A DNA stretch of 64,000 nucleotides, taken from positions 248,001 through 312,000 of the forward strand of contig NZ_BDCD01000017.1 in NCBI RefSeq assembly GCF_001613325.1. The letters run 5' to 3'. The stretch comes from Nocardia yamanashiensis NBRC 100130 (GTDB taxonomy: Bacteria; Actinomycetota; Actinomycetes; Mycobacteriales; Mycobacteriaceae). The notes under the pieces were generated by a model that saw only the letters and a list, made by a program, of their open reading frames with translations, had not been told where the DNA came from and did not search any database. Of this stretch, positions 23,323-32,662 are shown one piece after another. Every line of letters starts with the position of its first letter. Positions within the stretch are counted from its first letter, which is position 1. The position numbers were made by a program, and so were the translations under genes.

Positions 23323-24873
23323 ATGGGCGTGGAGAAGATCGGGCGGCGGTCGCTGCTGCTGGGAGCGGGGGCGCTGGCATTGGCCGCGGCTTGCTCCACC
23401 AAGTCGGAGGCGGGGACGCAGGCGGATGTCGTATCCACCACCTATGGGCCGGTTCGGGGGGTGCGGCGGGATACGGGATTCGCGTTCCTGGGGATTCCGT
23501 TCGCGGCCCCTCCGGTCGGAGCGCTGCGGTTCGCGGCGCCGGTCGCACCGACGCCGTGGCGGGAAACCCTGGACTGCGTGAAGTACGGGCCTACGGCACA
23601 GCGGAAGCAGTTGGCGGAGGTGACCGCTATTCCGGAGCCGACCATTCCGGGCGACGGGATCCTGAATTTGAACGTGTTCACGCCGGAGACTTCGCGGGAC
23701 GCGAAACTGCCCGTGCTGGTGTGGATTCACGGCGGCGGGTTCGTGGCGGGGTGTTCGGCGAGTCCCTGGTACGACGGGACGGCGTTCAATCGCGATGGGG
23801 TCGTGGTGGTTTCGGTCGGGTACCGGCTGGGGATCGAAGGGTTCCTGCATCTGGAGGATGCCCCGGACAACCGCGCGGTGCTGGATTGGATCGCCGCCCT
23901 GCAATGGGTGCGCGACAATATCGCGGCGTTCGGCGGGGATCCGGCGAAGGTGACGGTGGCGGGGCAGTCGGCGGGCGGCGGAGCGCTGTGGGCGCTGATG
24001 GGGACGCCCGCGGCGAAAGGGCTTTTCCGGGCGGGCATTTCGGAGTCGGGCGCGATGTCGCAGCCGAACGACCGGGCGACGGCAATGGCCATGTCGGCGC
24101 TGTTCACCAAGCGCACGGGACTGCCCGCCACGGCGGCGGCCATGAAAGATCTCGGCCGGGACCAGATCCAGGCCCTGGAGGACAAACTGCGCGCCGCCGG
24201 ACCGGACAGTTCACCGGCACTGCTGCTGGGGCTTGCGCCGTGGGCCGACGGCACCCTGATTCCACAGTCCAGCACCGATATGGTGAAAAACGGCGCCGCC
24301 GTGGACGTTCCACTGCTCCTCGGCTTCACGACGCAAGAGTTCAACGGCGCCGCGCTGAGCGGCGACACCCCTCCGGTCACCGACGCCACCCTCCCGATGG
24401 CGCTGGCCGCACTGGGTTTCGATCCCGCCGCCACCGACGGCTTCAAGGCCGCCTATCCCGGCCAGAGCGCGGCGGAACTGTCCGGCCAGGCGCAGAGCGA
24501 CGCCCTGCTGCGCGCCCCGGCCTACCGGGTCGCCGAGGCGCGCGCCGGCCGCAATCAGCCGACCTGGCTCTACGAGTTCGCCTGGCGCTCGCAGGCCCCG
24601 GAATACCGCGGCATGGCCTTCCACTGCCTCGATGTCCCCTTCGCCTTCGATCTGCTGCGGGCCGACGGGGTGACCAAGATCGCCGGACCCAATCCCCCGC
24701 AGTCGCTGGCCGACGCCATCCACAAATCCTGGGTGTCGTTCATCGGCAACGGGGACCCGGGAGCCGCCTGGCCTCGCTACACTCTCGACCGGCGCGAGGC
24801 CATGATCTGGGCCGATGTACCGAGCGTCCAGTCCGATCCGTTTGCCGCGCAGCGGCCGGTCTGGCTGCGCTGA
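23323..24873 (+). CDS. Carboxylesterase type B, lipoprotein
   Basis: A 516-residue carboxylesterase. The N-terminus MGVEKIGRRSLLLGAGALAL with AAAC gives a possible Tat-like RR and a lipobox with Cys24, so the enzyme is probably exported and lipid-anchored. The fold's landmarks are clear: GIPFAAPPVGALRF, the oxyanion HGGGF, the nucleophile Ser216 in GQSAGG, and His434 in AFHCLDVPF. It should cleave carboxylic esters at the cell surface. ATG 23323 is chosen for the signal peptide. It is divergent from the ROK regulator and may be its target. Confidence 0.9.
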   Translation: MGVEKIGRRSLLLGAGALALAAACSTKSEAGTQADVVSTTYGPVRGVRRDTGFAFLGIPFAAPPVGALRFAAPVAPTPWRETLDCVKYGPTAQRKQLAEVTAIPEPTIPGDGILNLNVFTPETSRDAKLPVLVWIHGGGFVAGCSASPWYDGTAFNRDGVVVVSVGYRLGIEGFLHLEDAPDNRAVLDWIAALQWVRDNIAAFGGDPAKVTVAGQSAGGGALWALMGTPAAKGLFRAGISESGAMSQPNDRATAMAMSALFTKRTGLPATAAAMKDLGRDQIQALEDKLRAAGPDSSPALLLGLAPWADGTLIPQSSTDMVKNGAAVDVPLLLGFTTQEFNGAALSGDTPPVTDATLPMALAALGFDPAATDGFKAAYPGQSAAELSGQAQSDALLRAPAYRVAEARAGRNQPTWLYEFAWRSQAPEYRGMAFHCLDVPFAFDLLRADGVTKIAGPNPPQSLADAIHKSWVSFIGNGDPGAAWPRYTLDRREAMIWADVPSVQSDPFAAQRPVWLR

Positions 24874-24923
24874 GCAGGAGAGCTACCGTGTAGTTACACA
24901 ACGAGACGGATGGGTGGTTGGGC

Positions 24924-25619
24924 ATGCTCGAATCGCACCGCTGGATCGCACCGGCCGCGGTGATCATCGCGCTGGGGCTGTCCGCACCATCGGCGCAGGC
25001 CGAGCCGGGCACGAAGATCCCGCTCGGCGGCGGGTCGGGCATCGTGCTCGGCGGCAGCACCAAATGCAGTCTCACCACCATCGGCTACGACGGCGCGGGC
25101 CGCCTGGTCGGCTTCACCGCCGGGCATTGCGCGGAGGCCGGTACGCCGGTCGCGGGCGAGCAGTTCCGGGACGCCGGCGTGGTGGGCGTGGTCCGCGCCG
25201 CCGACGAGCAGCTCGACTACGCCGTCATCGAATTCGATCCCGCCCTGGTCGATCCGCTGCGCACGGTCGGCGGGACCACCATCGCCGGCACCGCGCCGAC
25301 CCCGGACGCCTGGGATGTGGTGTGCCAGAACGGGCGCACCAGCGGGCATTCCTGCGGCGCGGTGCTGGCCTCCAGCCCGGTCGGCGTGATCGAGCAGGCC
25401 TGTTCCAGCTACGGCGATTCCGGCGGCCCGCTGACCGTGGGCGATCGCCTGGTCGGCATGGTGTCCGCGCCGCTCATCAACGACACCAGGGCTTTCCGGT
25501 TCAGCTGCACCAGCCAGTACAACCCCTTCCACTCCCCCGTCATCGGCATCTCGTTCGAGGCGGTGCGGGCGGCGGTGGACGCGGGCAAGGGCATCGGGTC
25601 GGGATTCCAGCCGATCTGA
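24924..25619 (+). CDS. Secreted chymotrypsin-fold serine protease (Rv1815-like)
   Basis: A 231-residue exported S1-type protease. Signal peptide 1-26 (cleavage after AQA), then a chymotrypsin fold with His68 in TAGHC, Asp98 in LDYAVIEF and Ser166 in YGDSGGP, the whole triad. Four or more cysteines (Cys48, 69, 134, 144, 160) allow disulfides. The size and sequence style match small secreted actinobacterial proteases of the Rv1815 group. ATG 24924 places the signal peptide well; TTG 24918 is two codons earlier. It faces the class V aminotransferase gene convergently. Confidence 0.85.
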   Translation: MLESHRWIAPAAVIIALGLSAPSAQAEPGTKIPLGGGSGIVLGGSTKCSLTTIGYDGAGRLVGFTAGHCAEAGTPVAGEQFRDAGVVGVVRAADEQLDYAVIEFDPALVDPLRTVGGTTIAGTAPTPDAWDVVCQNGRTSGHSCGAVLASSPVGVIEQACSSYGDSGGPLTVGDRLVGMVSAPLINDTRAFRFSCTSQYNPFHSPVIGISFEAVRAAVDAGKGIGSGFQPI

Positions 25620-25639
25620 GCCGGAATCCCTTATCCGGC
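25620..25639. terminator. Short hairpin between convergent genes
   Basis: GCCGGA-ATCCCTTA-TCCGGC, six-base arms and an eight-base loop, between the protease and aminotransferase stops and overlapping the latter's stop codon. Weak as a terminator. Confidence 0.35.
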
Positions 25640-26689
25640 AAGCACATCCAGGGCGCGGTCGATGTCTTCCTCGGTGTTGTAGAGGTGACAGGCCAGCCGC
25701 AACCGGCCCGCCCGGATGGAGCCGATCACCCGCGCCGCCCGCAGCCGCTCCAGCGCCTCGGCGCCGACCGCGATGGCCACGATGCTCGAATTCCCTTCGG
25801 GCAGACCGAGTCCCTTGCGCAACCGGTTCGCCAGCGCGACATCGTGGCGCCGGATGTTCTCGATGCCGATGGATTCGATCAGCTCCAGCGAGACGCGCAA
25901 CCCGATCCACGCCGACCAGGCCGGTGACACATCGAAGCGGCGTGCGTCCGCGGCCAAGCGCAATGGCGCGTCGTAGCAGGTCTCCCACGGGTTGTATCCG
26001 GCATACCAGCCCGCGGCGACCGGCCGCAGCGTATCCAGCGCCGCATCGGTACCGGCAAGGAAGGCACTGCCTTTCGACGCGAGCAGCCACTTGTAGCCGA
26101 CGCCCACCACCCAGTCCGCACCGGTCGCGTGCACCGGATACCAGCCCGCCGCCTGACTCAGATCGAACAGCACCCGCGCGCCCACCGCCCGCGCGGCCGC
26201 GACCACCCCGGGCATATCGGCGATCGCGCCGTCCGCCGACTGCACGACGGCGGCCGCCACCAGCGCGTCCCCGGGCCGCACCGCGGCGGCCAGTCCGGCC
26301 AGCGGCACGGTCCGCACCTCCAGGTCCGGCCGCGCCAGGAACGGCCACACCACCGAGGCGAATTCCCCTTCCGGCAGCAGCACTTTCGCGCCCGCCGGCA
26401 GGCTGTCCGCGATCACCCCGACCAGCTGCGAAACCTGTGCCCCGATGGCGATCTGCCCCGCCTGGAACCCGGTCAACCGGCCGATCACGGCCCGGCAGTC
26501 GGCCACCACGGCATCCACCGCCGGAATCTCGAACTCACCGGTCACCCGCTGCCGGTCCGCGCGTTCCAGCACCTGGGCCGTGGTGATCGGCAGCAGTCCG
26601 CAACTGGCCGCGTTCAGATACGTCACCGTGGGGCCGAATGCCGCGCGCACATGATCCGGGAGCGGGGTGGGGAGCGATTCGACGGTCAT
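25631..26689 (-). CDS. Class V aminotransferase / cysteine-desulfurase-like PLP enzyme
   Basis: A 352-residue fold-type-I PLP enzyme of the class V group. TYLNAASCGLLP near the N-terminus, Asp176 in VLFDLSQAAGWYPV, and Lys200 in VGVGYKWLLASKG (the PLP lysine) are as expected. The C-terminal domain ends with RLACHLYNTEEDIDRAL, the usual small-domain strand with its Arg. The reaction cannot be fixed: desulfurase, lyase or transaminase are all possible and no Isc/Suf partners are near. ATG 26689 is chosen; a GTG directly upstream also exists. Next to the EthA-like gene, transcribed the same way with a 77-base gap. Confidence 0.82.
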   Translation of the reverse strand: MTVESLPTPLPDHVRAAFGPTVTYLNAASCGLLPITTAQVLERADRQRVTGEFEIPAVDAVVADCRAVIGRLTGFQAGQIAIGAQVSQLVGVIADSLPAGAKVLLPEGEFASVVWPFLARPDLEVRTVPLAGLAAAVRPGDALVAAAVVQSADGAIADMPGVVAAARAVGARVLFDLSQAAGWYPVHATGADWVVGVGYKWLLASKGSAFLAGTDAALDTLRPVAAGWYAGYNPWETCYDAPLRLAADARRFDVSPAWSAWIGLRVSLELIESIGIENIRRHDVALANRLRKGLGLPEGNSSIVAIAVGAEALERLRAARVIGSIRAGRLRLACHLYNTEEDIDRALDVLAG

Positions 26690-26766
26690 CACCCCATGCT
26701 GCGCGCCGTCTCGCGCATGCGAAAGGGCCAGCGGCAGCGCCACTGGCCCGTTCTCGTGGAATCAGC

Positions 26767-28269
26767 TCAGGCGGAGCGGGATTCGGCGTCCACCGGGGCC
26801 GCACTCCGCGCGGTGCGGCCGAACCGGAGGATGCCGTCCTCGATCGCCTCCTTGCGGAGCATGGTGCGATCGCGGAAGTAATTGTTGATCACGAGCCACG
26901 GCCCGCGGGTGCCCTGACGCGGCATGACGCCGTCGCCGCGCTGGATGTAACCGGAGGTCAGCGCGCCGCCCATGAGCGAGGCCTCGGAGCGATCGCCTTC
27001 CTCGGGAATCGCGACGACAGTGGTGTATCCCTTGTCGCGCATCAGGTTCAGGATGCGGCAGAAGTACTCCGCGGCCAGATCGGCCTTCAGGGTCCAGGAG
27101 GCGTTGGTGTAGCCGAGGATGACCATCATGTTGGGCACGGTGCCCAGCAGTGCGCCCTTGTAGGCCACCAGATCCCGGGTGGCGAGGGTTTCGCCGTCCA
27201 CCTCGAGCGTCGAGCCGCCCAGCATTTGCACGTTCAGCCCGGTCGCGCTGATCACGATGTCGGCCTGCAGCTCCTCGCCGGAGGACAGCCGGATCCCGTG
27301 CTCGGTGAAGGTCTCGATGGTGTCGGTGGCGATGGACGCCTTACCGCTGCGCAGCACCCGGAACAGATCGCCGTTGGGCACCACGCACAGCCGCTGATCC
27401 CACGGGTTGTAGCTGGGCGTGAAATGCCGCATGTCGATGTGCTTGCCGACCTGCGCCCGCACCGCCGCCAGCATGAGCTTGGCCGACAGCTTCGGATTGG
27501 TCCGCGAGAGTTGGTAACTCGCGCGCTGCAGGGCGATATTGCGGGCCCGGCCGGCCTTGTAGGCGATGGCGGCGGGCACCTTCGCCAGCTTCAGCCCGAC
27601 CGCGACCGGGTCGTCGGCGGGCAGCGCGGCGATGTAGGTGGGCGAACGCTGCAGCATGGTGACGTGCGCGGCGTCCTTGCTCATGGACGGGATGAGCGTG
27701 ATGGCGGTGGCGCCGGAACCGATGACCACCACCCGCTTACCGGTGTAGTCGAGGTCCTCGGGCCAGTGCTGCGGGTGCACGATCCGGCCCTGGAACTTCT
27801 CCTCGCCGGGGAAGTCCGGGCGGTAGCCCTGGTCGTAGTCGTAGTAGCCGGTGCAGCCGACGAGGAAGTTCGCGGTGTAGGTCTCGGTCTTGCCGGTGCG
27901 CTCGTCGTGCGCTTCGACCGTCCACAGGTTCTGCGCGCTGGACCAGCTCGACTTCACGACCTTGCGCCCGAAGCGGATGTGGTCGGTGACGCCGTACTCC
28001 TTGGCGGTGTCCTCGACGTACTGCCGGATGTGCGGGCCGTCGGCCAGCACCTTGGTGCCGATCCACGGCCGGAAGCCGTAGCCGAAGGTGTACATGTCCG
28101 AGTCGGAGCGAATGCCGGGGTACTTGAACAGATCCCAGGTCCCGCCGATGGCGGTGCGGCGTTCCAGGATGAGGTAGCTGCGCCCGGTCTGCTCCCGGGT
28201 CAGGTGGCAGGCCATGCCGATTCCGGACAGGCCCGCGCCGATGATCAGTACGTCGACATGCCGCGTCAT
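26767..28269 (-). CDS. FAD/NADPH Baeyer-Villiger-type monooxygenase, EthA/MymA group
   Basis: A 500-residue flavin monooxygenase. The FAD site is GAGLSG (11-16), the NADPH site GSGATA (184-189), and between them sits the Baeyer-Villiger fingerprint FQGRIVHPQHWP (159-170). The segments GGTWDLFKYPGIRSDSDMYTFG and YNPWDQRLCVVPNGDLFR are nearly as in mycobacterial EthA (Rv3854c), so this is a homologue of the enzyme group that oxidises ketones and thioamide/sulfide compounds. ATG 28269. It lies downstream of the AurF-like diiron gene on the same strand, 106 bases away, possibly in one lipid-oxidation unit. Confidence 0.92.
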   Translation of the reverse strand: MTRHVDVLIIGAGLSGIGMACHLTREQTGRSYLILERRTAIGGTWDLFKYPGIRSDSDMYTFGYGFRPWIGTKVLADGPHIRQYVEDTAKEYGVTDHIRFGRKVVKSSWSSAQNLWTVEAHDERTGKTETYTANFLVGCTGYYDYDQGYRPDFPGEEKFQGRIVHPQHWPEDLDYTGKRVVVIGSGATAITLIPSMSKDAAHVTMLQRSPTYIAALPADDPVAVGLKLAKVPAAIAYKAGRARNIALQRASYQLSRTNPKLSAKLMLAAVRAQVGKHIDMRHFTPSYNPWDQRLCVVPNGDLFRVLRSGKASIATDTIETFTEHGIRLSSGEELQADIVISATGLNVQMLGGSTLEVDGETLATRDLVAYKGALLGTVPNMMVILGYTNASWTLKADLAAEYFCRILNLMRDKGYTTVVAIPEEGDRSEASLMGGALTSGYIQRGDGVMPRQGTRGPWLVINNYFRDRTMLRKEAIEDGILRFGRTARSAAPVDAESRSA

Positions 28270-28375
28270 TGGGGGTACTCGCTTCACTGGTCGCGCGTCC
28301 GGACACCGGCGTCCGGACGCGACCGAGATTACATGTGATTTGAAGTTACGTCTACATGGGCAGGACTTGCGCAGG

Positions 28376-29383
28376 TCAGGCGGCGCGGACCTGCCCGGGA
28401 CGATCCGGTTCCGAGCGGTAGCGGGTGCTCGGGCCGTCGATGCCGAGCACCTTCCAGACCCGCTTGGAGACCGGGTTCATCAGGCCGATGCGCTTGGCCA
28501 GCGCCCGCACGTCGCCGTAGAAACCCGCGAACGCCTCCTTGGACTCGGGCGCTCCGAAGAACACCTCCTTGCGCACCGCGCGCGGGATGTCGAACTCCCG
28601 GAAGAACGAGCGCGGCGGAATCACGATGGCCCGGCCGCCGATCCACATGACGATCGGGAAGGCCAGCGAGAGCACGAACTTGCTCAGCGGATCCGACTGC
28701 GGCACATGGTGTTCGAGGAACTCGTGCGCGAACGAGATGTGCCGCGCCTCCTCGGCGATGTGAATCGCCATGACGCCGCGCATGATCGGGTGAATGTCCT
28801 CCTGCGCCCGCAGGATCGCCTTCTGCACGTGGTCGATCGGCTCCTCGCCGGAGAGCACGGCGGTGAAGAACAGATTCGGGAACAGCGCGGCCAGCGGCGG
28901 CACGATGTAGGTGAGCTGCTTGAGAATCGGCCCCATGCCCGGCACGTCGATGCCGATGCGGTTCACCATCTCCTGGAACATCAGGGTGTGATTGCACTCC
29001 TCGATGACCTCGTGGGTGCAGTACCGGAATTCGGCGTCGCCATTGGGCAGCTTGAAGGTGTGCTGCACCATGCCGCCGATGAGCAGGGTTTCGAATTGCA
29101 GCCCGACCTTGGCGATATTGGCCTGCCGCCAGAGCCCGATGGCGATCTTGCGGGCCTGCGACTGGGCCTGATACCAGGGGTGGCGCGCGAACATGTCGCC
29201 GGACTCGGGGAGAATCCAGCGCGGATCGTCGGCGCGCACCTCGAAATCGGGGTGGTCCCAATCGATATCGGTGAACGGGTCGAAATGCTTGTCGACCGAG
29301 CCCTGGGACAGCAGCATGAGCTTGTCGGCGTACTGCCGCGCGAGCGCGAGCACGGGATCTGTGGTCACGGATGCTGACACCAT
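28376..29383 (-). CDS. AurF-like diiron oxygenase
   Basis: A 335-residue helical protein of the AurF / p-aminobenzoate N-oxygenase family. Metal-ligand motifs are visible as EECNH (EVIEECNHTLMF) and EEARH (HIAEEARHISFAHEF), with further Glu residues in FETLLIGG and SGEEPID helices. Such enzymes use an Fe-O-Fe centre and O2 to oxidise amines or hydrocarbons; some actinobacterial members are of unknown substrate. GAGGAGG lies just before ATG 29383, a strong ribosome site. Its product could be handled by the EthA-like monooxygenase next to it, but that is inference. Confidence 0.85.
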   Translation of the reverse strand: MVSASVTTDPVLALARQYADKLMLLSQGSVDKHFDPFTDIDWDHPDFEVRADDPRWILPESGDMFARHPWYQAQSQARKIAIGLWRQANIAKVGLQFETLLIGGMVQHTFKLPNGDAEFRYCTHEVIEECNHTLMFQEMVNRIGIDVPGMGPILKQLTYIVPPLAALFPNLFFTAVLSGEEPIDHVQKAILRAQEDIHPIMRGVMAIHIAEEARHISFAHEFLEHHVPQSDPLSKFVLSLAFPIVMWIGGRAIVIPPRSFFREFDIPRAVRKEVFFGAPESKEAFAGFYGDVRALAKRIGLMNPVSKRVWKVLGIDGPSTRYRSEPDRPGQVRAA

Positions 29384-29410
29384 TGTCAGACCCTCCTCAG
29401 GTGTGGCGAA

Positions 29411-29432
29411 GGTTACTGTACCTCATGGTTAC
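29411..29432. promoter_or_regulatory. Direct repeat of GGTTAC upstream of the diiron gene
   Basis: GGTTAC at 29411-29416 and again at 29427-29432, 16 bases apart, in the otherwise AT-richer 99-base region before the AurF-like gene. Possible regulator site; weak. Confidence 0.25.
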
Positions 29433-29482
29433 ACCTAAATTGGCCGGGCGTCAACAACGATCTCCGATCGAACCGGTCCCGG

Positions 29483-30865
29483 TCAGGTCCAGAAAACCGG
29501 CCGCAAACCCCAGGCGTCGAATTCCGCGGTGACCAGTTCGCGCAGCGCGGCGCGGGTCGGGAAGCGGTCCGGGTCCGCCCCGGTGATCGCCAGGATGACG
29601 GTTTCGCCGTCGCTGGACCAGGACAGATTCAGGCCGACCTCGATGCGGCGGAAGGTGGCGGCCGGGCCGGTGCAGACCACCGGGCGCATGAGCACCGAGC
29701 GGGCGCGCACGCCGGCGATGGTGGCCACGCCCTGACCGGTCTCGCCGAGATTGGTGCACAGGCATTCGGGGGCCTTGGCGGTGCGGGAGAACCATGCCAG
29801 TACGGGTTTGGGCAGCAGCATCTGGACGGGTTGCAGGTGTTGCAGGGCCGGAGTGGTGGCGGGATCGCGGTAGGCGGCGGCCGCCTGTTTGACGGCGGTG
29901 CGCACCTGGCGCAGATCGGTGCGGTCGCCCTTGCGGTAGGCGACGGCGATGGGCAGGCCGGTGGTGGCATTGCCGCGCGGGTCGTCCGGCGTGCGCAGCG
30001 AATGCGGGATATCGACGCGGACGGTCGCGCCGTCGTCGATGCGTTCGCTGCGGCCCAGCAGGCCGACCGCCACGCCGACCATCAAGCCGTTGGCGGTGCC
30101 GTCGTGGGCGGCGGCCACCGCATTCCATTCGGACAGGGCGACTTCCACCACCAGGTCGGCGGGAGTGTATTCGGGGCCGACGGGTAGTTCGGGGTCGGCC
30201 GGGCGGGGATTGCGCGCCGGTTCCTGGACGCCGCGGGCGGCTATCGCGGCGCGAATGCCCTTGGCGGCGGCGACCAGCTGGCCGCGGGCGTCCGCGGCGT
30301 GGGCGCGGTAGCAAGCCAGCGTCCAATCTAGCAGGCCGCCGCCGGAAGCCTCGAACCCCGGAACATCGCCGATCAGGCGGCCCGAACTGTGCGCCACCGA
30401 CGGCCGCGCGCCCGAATCCAGTTGCCGCAGTGCATCACCCACCGCGTACAGCACCGCGCCGCCGTCCGCACCGACATGGGAGGTCACCAGCGACAGCAGC
30501 GTGCCGCCGGCGGCGGTCGGCGCGGCGGACAGCCGCCACACGAGTCCGGCGGCCGGGTCGAAATCCACGCGGCTCTGTGCCAGGTACCAGTCCAGCACGC
30601 CGTCCTCCGCCACCGGAAGTTCCTGGTACACAAGCGGAATCGATCTGCCGGACCAGGTCCACCAGGGCCGGGCGATCGGCACGGCGGTGCGCTCGACCCG
30701 GCGGGACAGGAAGCCGTGCGTCAGGTGGGCGTGGAAGCGTTGCAGGACTTCCCGGTCCAGGGGCTCGTCGAAACGCCAGGCGAGCTGATTGACCAGGGCA
30801 TTGCCGTAGAGGGAATGCAGTTTCAGGAACAGGTCGTCGTCGGCGGTGATCCGATTGATGGCCAT
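29483..30865 (-). CDS. Condensation/PapA-type acyltransferase (second of operon)
   Basis: A 460-residue member of the chloramphenicol-acetyltransferase-like condensation superfamily. The catalytic motif HxxxDG is His130-Val-Gly-Ala-Asp134-Gly135 in LVTSHVGADGGAV; a latch-like region with RVDIPHSLRTPDDPRGNATTG follows, as in acyltransferases of this fold. There is no adenylation or carrier domain, so it would transfer an acyl group from a CoA or carrier donor to an alcohol or amine, in the cytoplasm. It is the last gene of the five-gene operon, 13 bases after the DrrB permease. It could instead be a wax-ester-type enzyme; the acceptor is unknown. Confidence 0.72.
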   Translation of the reverse strand: MAINRITADDDLFLKLHSLYGNALVNQLAWRFDEPLDREVLQRFHAHLTHGFLSRRVERTAVPIARPWWTWSGRSIPLVYQELPVAEDGVLDWYLAQSRVDFDPAAGLVWRLSAAPTAAGGTLLSLVTSHVGADGGAVLYAVGDALRQLDSGARPSVAHSSGRLIGDVPGFEASGGGLLDWTLACYRAHAADARGQLVAAAKGIRAAIAARGVQEPARNPRPADPELPVGPEYTPADLVVEVALSEWNAVAAAHDGTANGLMVGVAVGLLGRSERIDDGATVRVDIPHSLRTPDDPRGNATTGLPIAVAYRKGDRTDLRQVRTAVKQAAAAYRDPATTPALQHLQPVQMLLPKPVLAWFSRTAKAPECLCTNLGETGQGVATIAGVRARSVLMRPVVCTGPAATFRRIEVGLNLSWSSDGETVILAITGADPDRFPTRAALRELVTAEFDAWGLRPVFWT

Positions 30866-30878
30866 GCGAATGCTCCGA

Positions 30879-31712
30879 TCAGCGGGCGCGCAGGGTGCGG
30901 ACGGTCAAGGGGGCGAACACGATCGCGACGAGCAGGGCCGCCCCGGCCGACCAGGCGAAGTCGGAACCGAGGGTGCCGTGGTCGGCCAGCGTGCGCACGG
31001 CCGCCACCAGATGCGAGACGGGGTTGTAGTCCGAGACGTGGCGCAGCCAGGCAGGCATGGCCTCGACTGGGACCAGGGCATTGGAGGCGAAGGAGAGGAA
31101 GGTGAGCACCAGCATCGACATGCCCTGTACGGCAGCGGGTCTGGCGATCGTGACGCCGATGAAGGCGAAGATCCAGCTCATGGCGGTGGTGGCCAGTACG
31201 ACCAGGCCCGCGCCGGCGATCAGGCCGAAGGGGTGGTCGGGGCGGTAACCCATGCCGAACCCGACCAGCAGGACCATGAGCGCGGCGATCACGTACCGGG
31301 TGGCGCCGGCCAGCAACGCGCCTGTCACGGAGGCGGATCGGGCGATCGGCATGGAGGTGAAGCGGTCGAAGACGCCCGAGCGGATGTCCTCCGACAGCTG
31401 TACGCCGGTGGCCACCGAGGAGGTGAGCACGATCTGCACCAGCACGCCCGGCACCAGGGTCGGCAGGTAGGCGTGCAGGCTGCCCGCGATGGCGGTGCCG
31501 AACACATTGCCGAACAGCAGCGGGCCGATGATGGGCAGCAGCACGGCGTCGTAGAGCAGTTGCGGGCTGTGCCGGAAGGTCAGCATGCCGCGCTTGGCCA
31601 TGATCAGCGATTGGCGCAGGGCGGCGCGCGGGCCCACGTGAATCACGGTGGGGCGGCGTTCGATTCGTGGCCCCGGCTGGACCGCGAGGGGTGATTCGGC
31701 GAGCACGGTCAT
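30879..31712 (-). CDS. drrB: ABC-2 permease, DrrB type
   Basis: A 277-residue membrane protein with about six segments: basic cytoplasmic N-terminus (RIERRPTVIHVGPRAALRQSLIM), then LLYDAVLLPIIGPLLFGNVFG, the SSVATGVQLSEDIRSGVFDRFTSMP loop that contacts the ATPase, and the conserved ALVPVEAMPAWLRHVSDYNPVSHLV near the end. The loop and the NP-x-SH end are hallmarks of daunorubicin-type exporters (DrrB), which in mycobacteria move complex lipids. It overlaps the DrrA gene by four bases, so the two are made together. Confidence 0.88.
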   Translation of the reverse strand: MTVLAESPLAVQPGPRIERRPTVIHVGPRAALRQSLIMAKRGMLTFRHSPQLLYDAVLLPIIGPLLFGNVFGTAIAGSLHAYLPTLVPGVLVQIVLTSSVATGVQLSEDIRSGVFDRFTSMPIARSASVTGALLAGATRYVIAALMVLLVGFGMGYRPDHPFGLIAGAGLVVLATTAMSWIFAFIGVTIARPAAVQGMSMLVLTFLSFASNALVPVEAMPAWLRHVSDYNPVSHLVAAVRTLADHGTLGSDFAWSAGAALLVAIVFAPLTVRTLRAR

Positions 31713-32662
31713 GTCAGCCTCCGGTCCGCGTGCTGGGTGAGAGTGAGGAATACAGAGTTGAGGTCGGGCCGGTCGACGGCGAAGCCCCGCAGCCGGATGC
31801 CGCTGGTCCGGCAGGCCGCCACCACATCGGCGGCGATATCGGTGTCGCGCAAGGGAATCGCGAGTGTGGCGGGCGTATCACCGTGCAACGGCGTGACGCC
31901 GGTGATGCGTTCCACCGCTGCTTCGGCGAGCGGCCGCTGTCCCGGATCGGCGAGGTCGATGCGCAGCATCTCCTCCCCCACCGACGATTTCAGCTCACTC
32001 GCGGTGCCTTCGGCCACCACCCGCCCGTGATCGATGACGGCGATCCGGTCGGCGAGCGCGTCGGCCTCTTCCAGGTACTGGGTGGTGAGCAGAATGGTCG
32101 CGCCGCGATCGACCAGTCGGCGCACGACCGACCACATGCGTTCACGCGTGTGCGGGTCCAGGCCGGTCGTCGGTTCGTCCAGGAAGATCAAGGGCGGCAA
32201 CGTGATCAGCGTGGCCGCCAGATCCAGCCGCCGCCGCATGCCGCCCGAGAAGGTGGCTACCCGCCGCTTGGCGGCGGTGGTCAGCTCGAACTCCTCGAGC
32301 AGCTCCTCCGCCCGCCGATTCGCGGCCCGCCGGGTCATCCCCAGCAACTGCCCGAACAGCCGCAGGTTCTCCACCGCGGTCAGATTCTCGTCCACCGCGG
32401 CGTACTGCCCCGTCAGCCCGATCATCGACCGCACGGCGGTGGCATCACGCAGCACGTCGTATCCGAACACGCTCGCGTGCCCGGCATCCGGCCGCAACAG
32501 CGTGGCCAGCATACGCACGGTGGTCGTCTTGCCCGCCCCGTTCGGCCCCAGCAGCCCGAACACCGTCCCCGCCTCGATAGTCAGATCGACGCCGTCCACG
32601 GCCGTGGTGCTACCGAAAGTCTTACCCAGACCCCGGGTTTCGATGGCGATCTCACCCGTCAT
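31709..32662 (-). CDS. drrA: ABC transporter ATPase, DrrA type
   Basis: A 317-residue ATPase. Walker A is GPNGAGKT (39-46), the signature is FSGGM (138-142), Walker B ends LIFLDEP (Asp162-Glu163), and the D-loop TGLDP follows; the C-terminal ~90 residues are the DrrA-type extension. It should drive export through the DrrB permease encoded directly downstream (ATGA overlap), and is itself coupled to the upstream glycosyltransferase by another ATGA. DrrAB pairs export antibiotics or, in mycobacteria, phthiocerol-type lipids; with two acyltransferases and a glycosyltransferase here, a glycolipid is the likely cargo. Confidence 0.9.
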   Translation of the reverse strand: MTGEIAIETRGLGKTFGSTTAVDGVDLTIEAGTVFGLLGPNGAGKTTTVRMLATLLRPDAGHASVFGYDVLRDATAVRSMIGLTGQYAAVDENLTAVENLRLFGQLLGMTRRAANRRAEELLEEFELTTAAKRRVATFSGGMRRRLDLAATLITLPPLIFLDEPTTGLDPHTRERMWSVVRRLVDRGATILLTTQYLEEADALADRIAVIDHGRVVAEGTASELKSSVGEEMLRIDLADPGQRPLAEAAVERITGVTPLHGDTPATLAIPLRDTDIAADVVAACRTSGIRLRGFAVDRPDLNSVFLTLTQHADRRLT

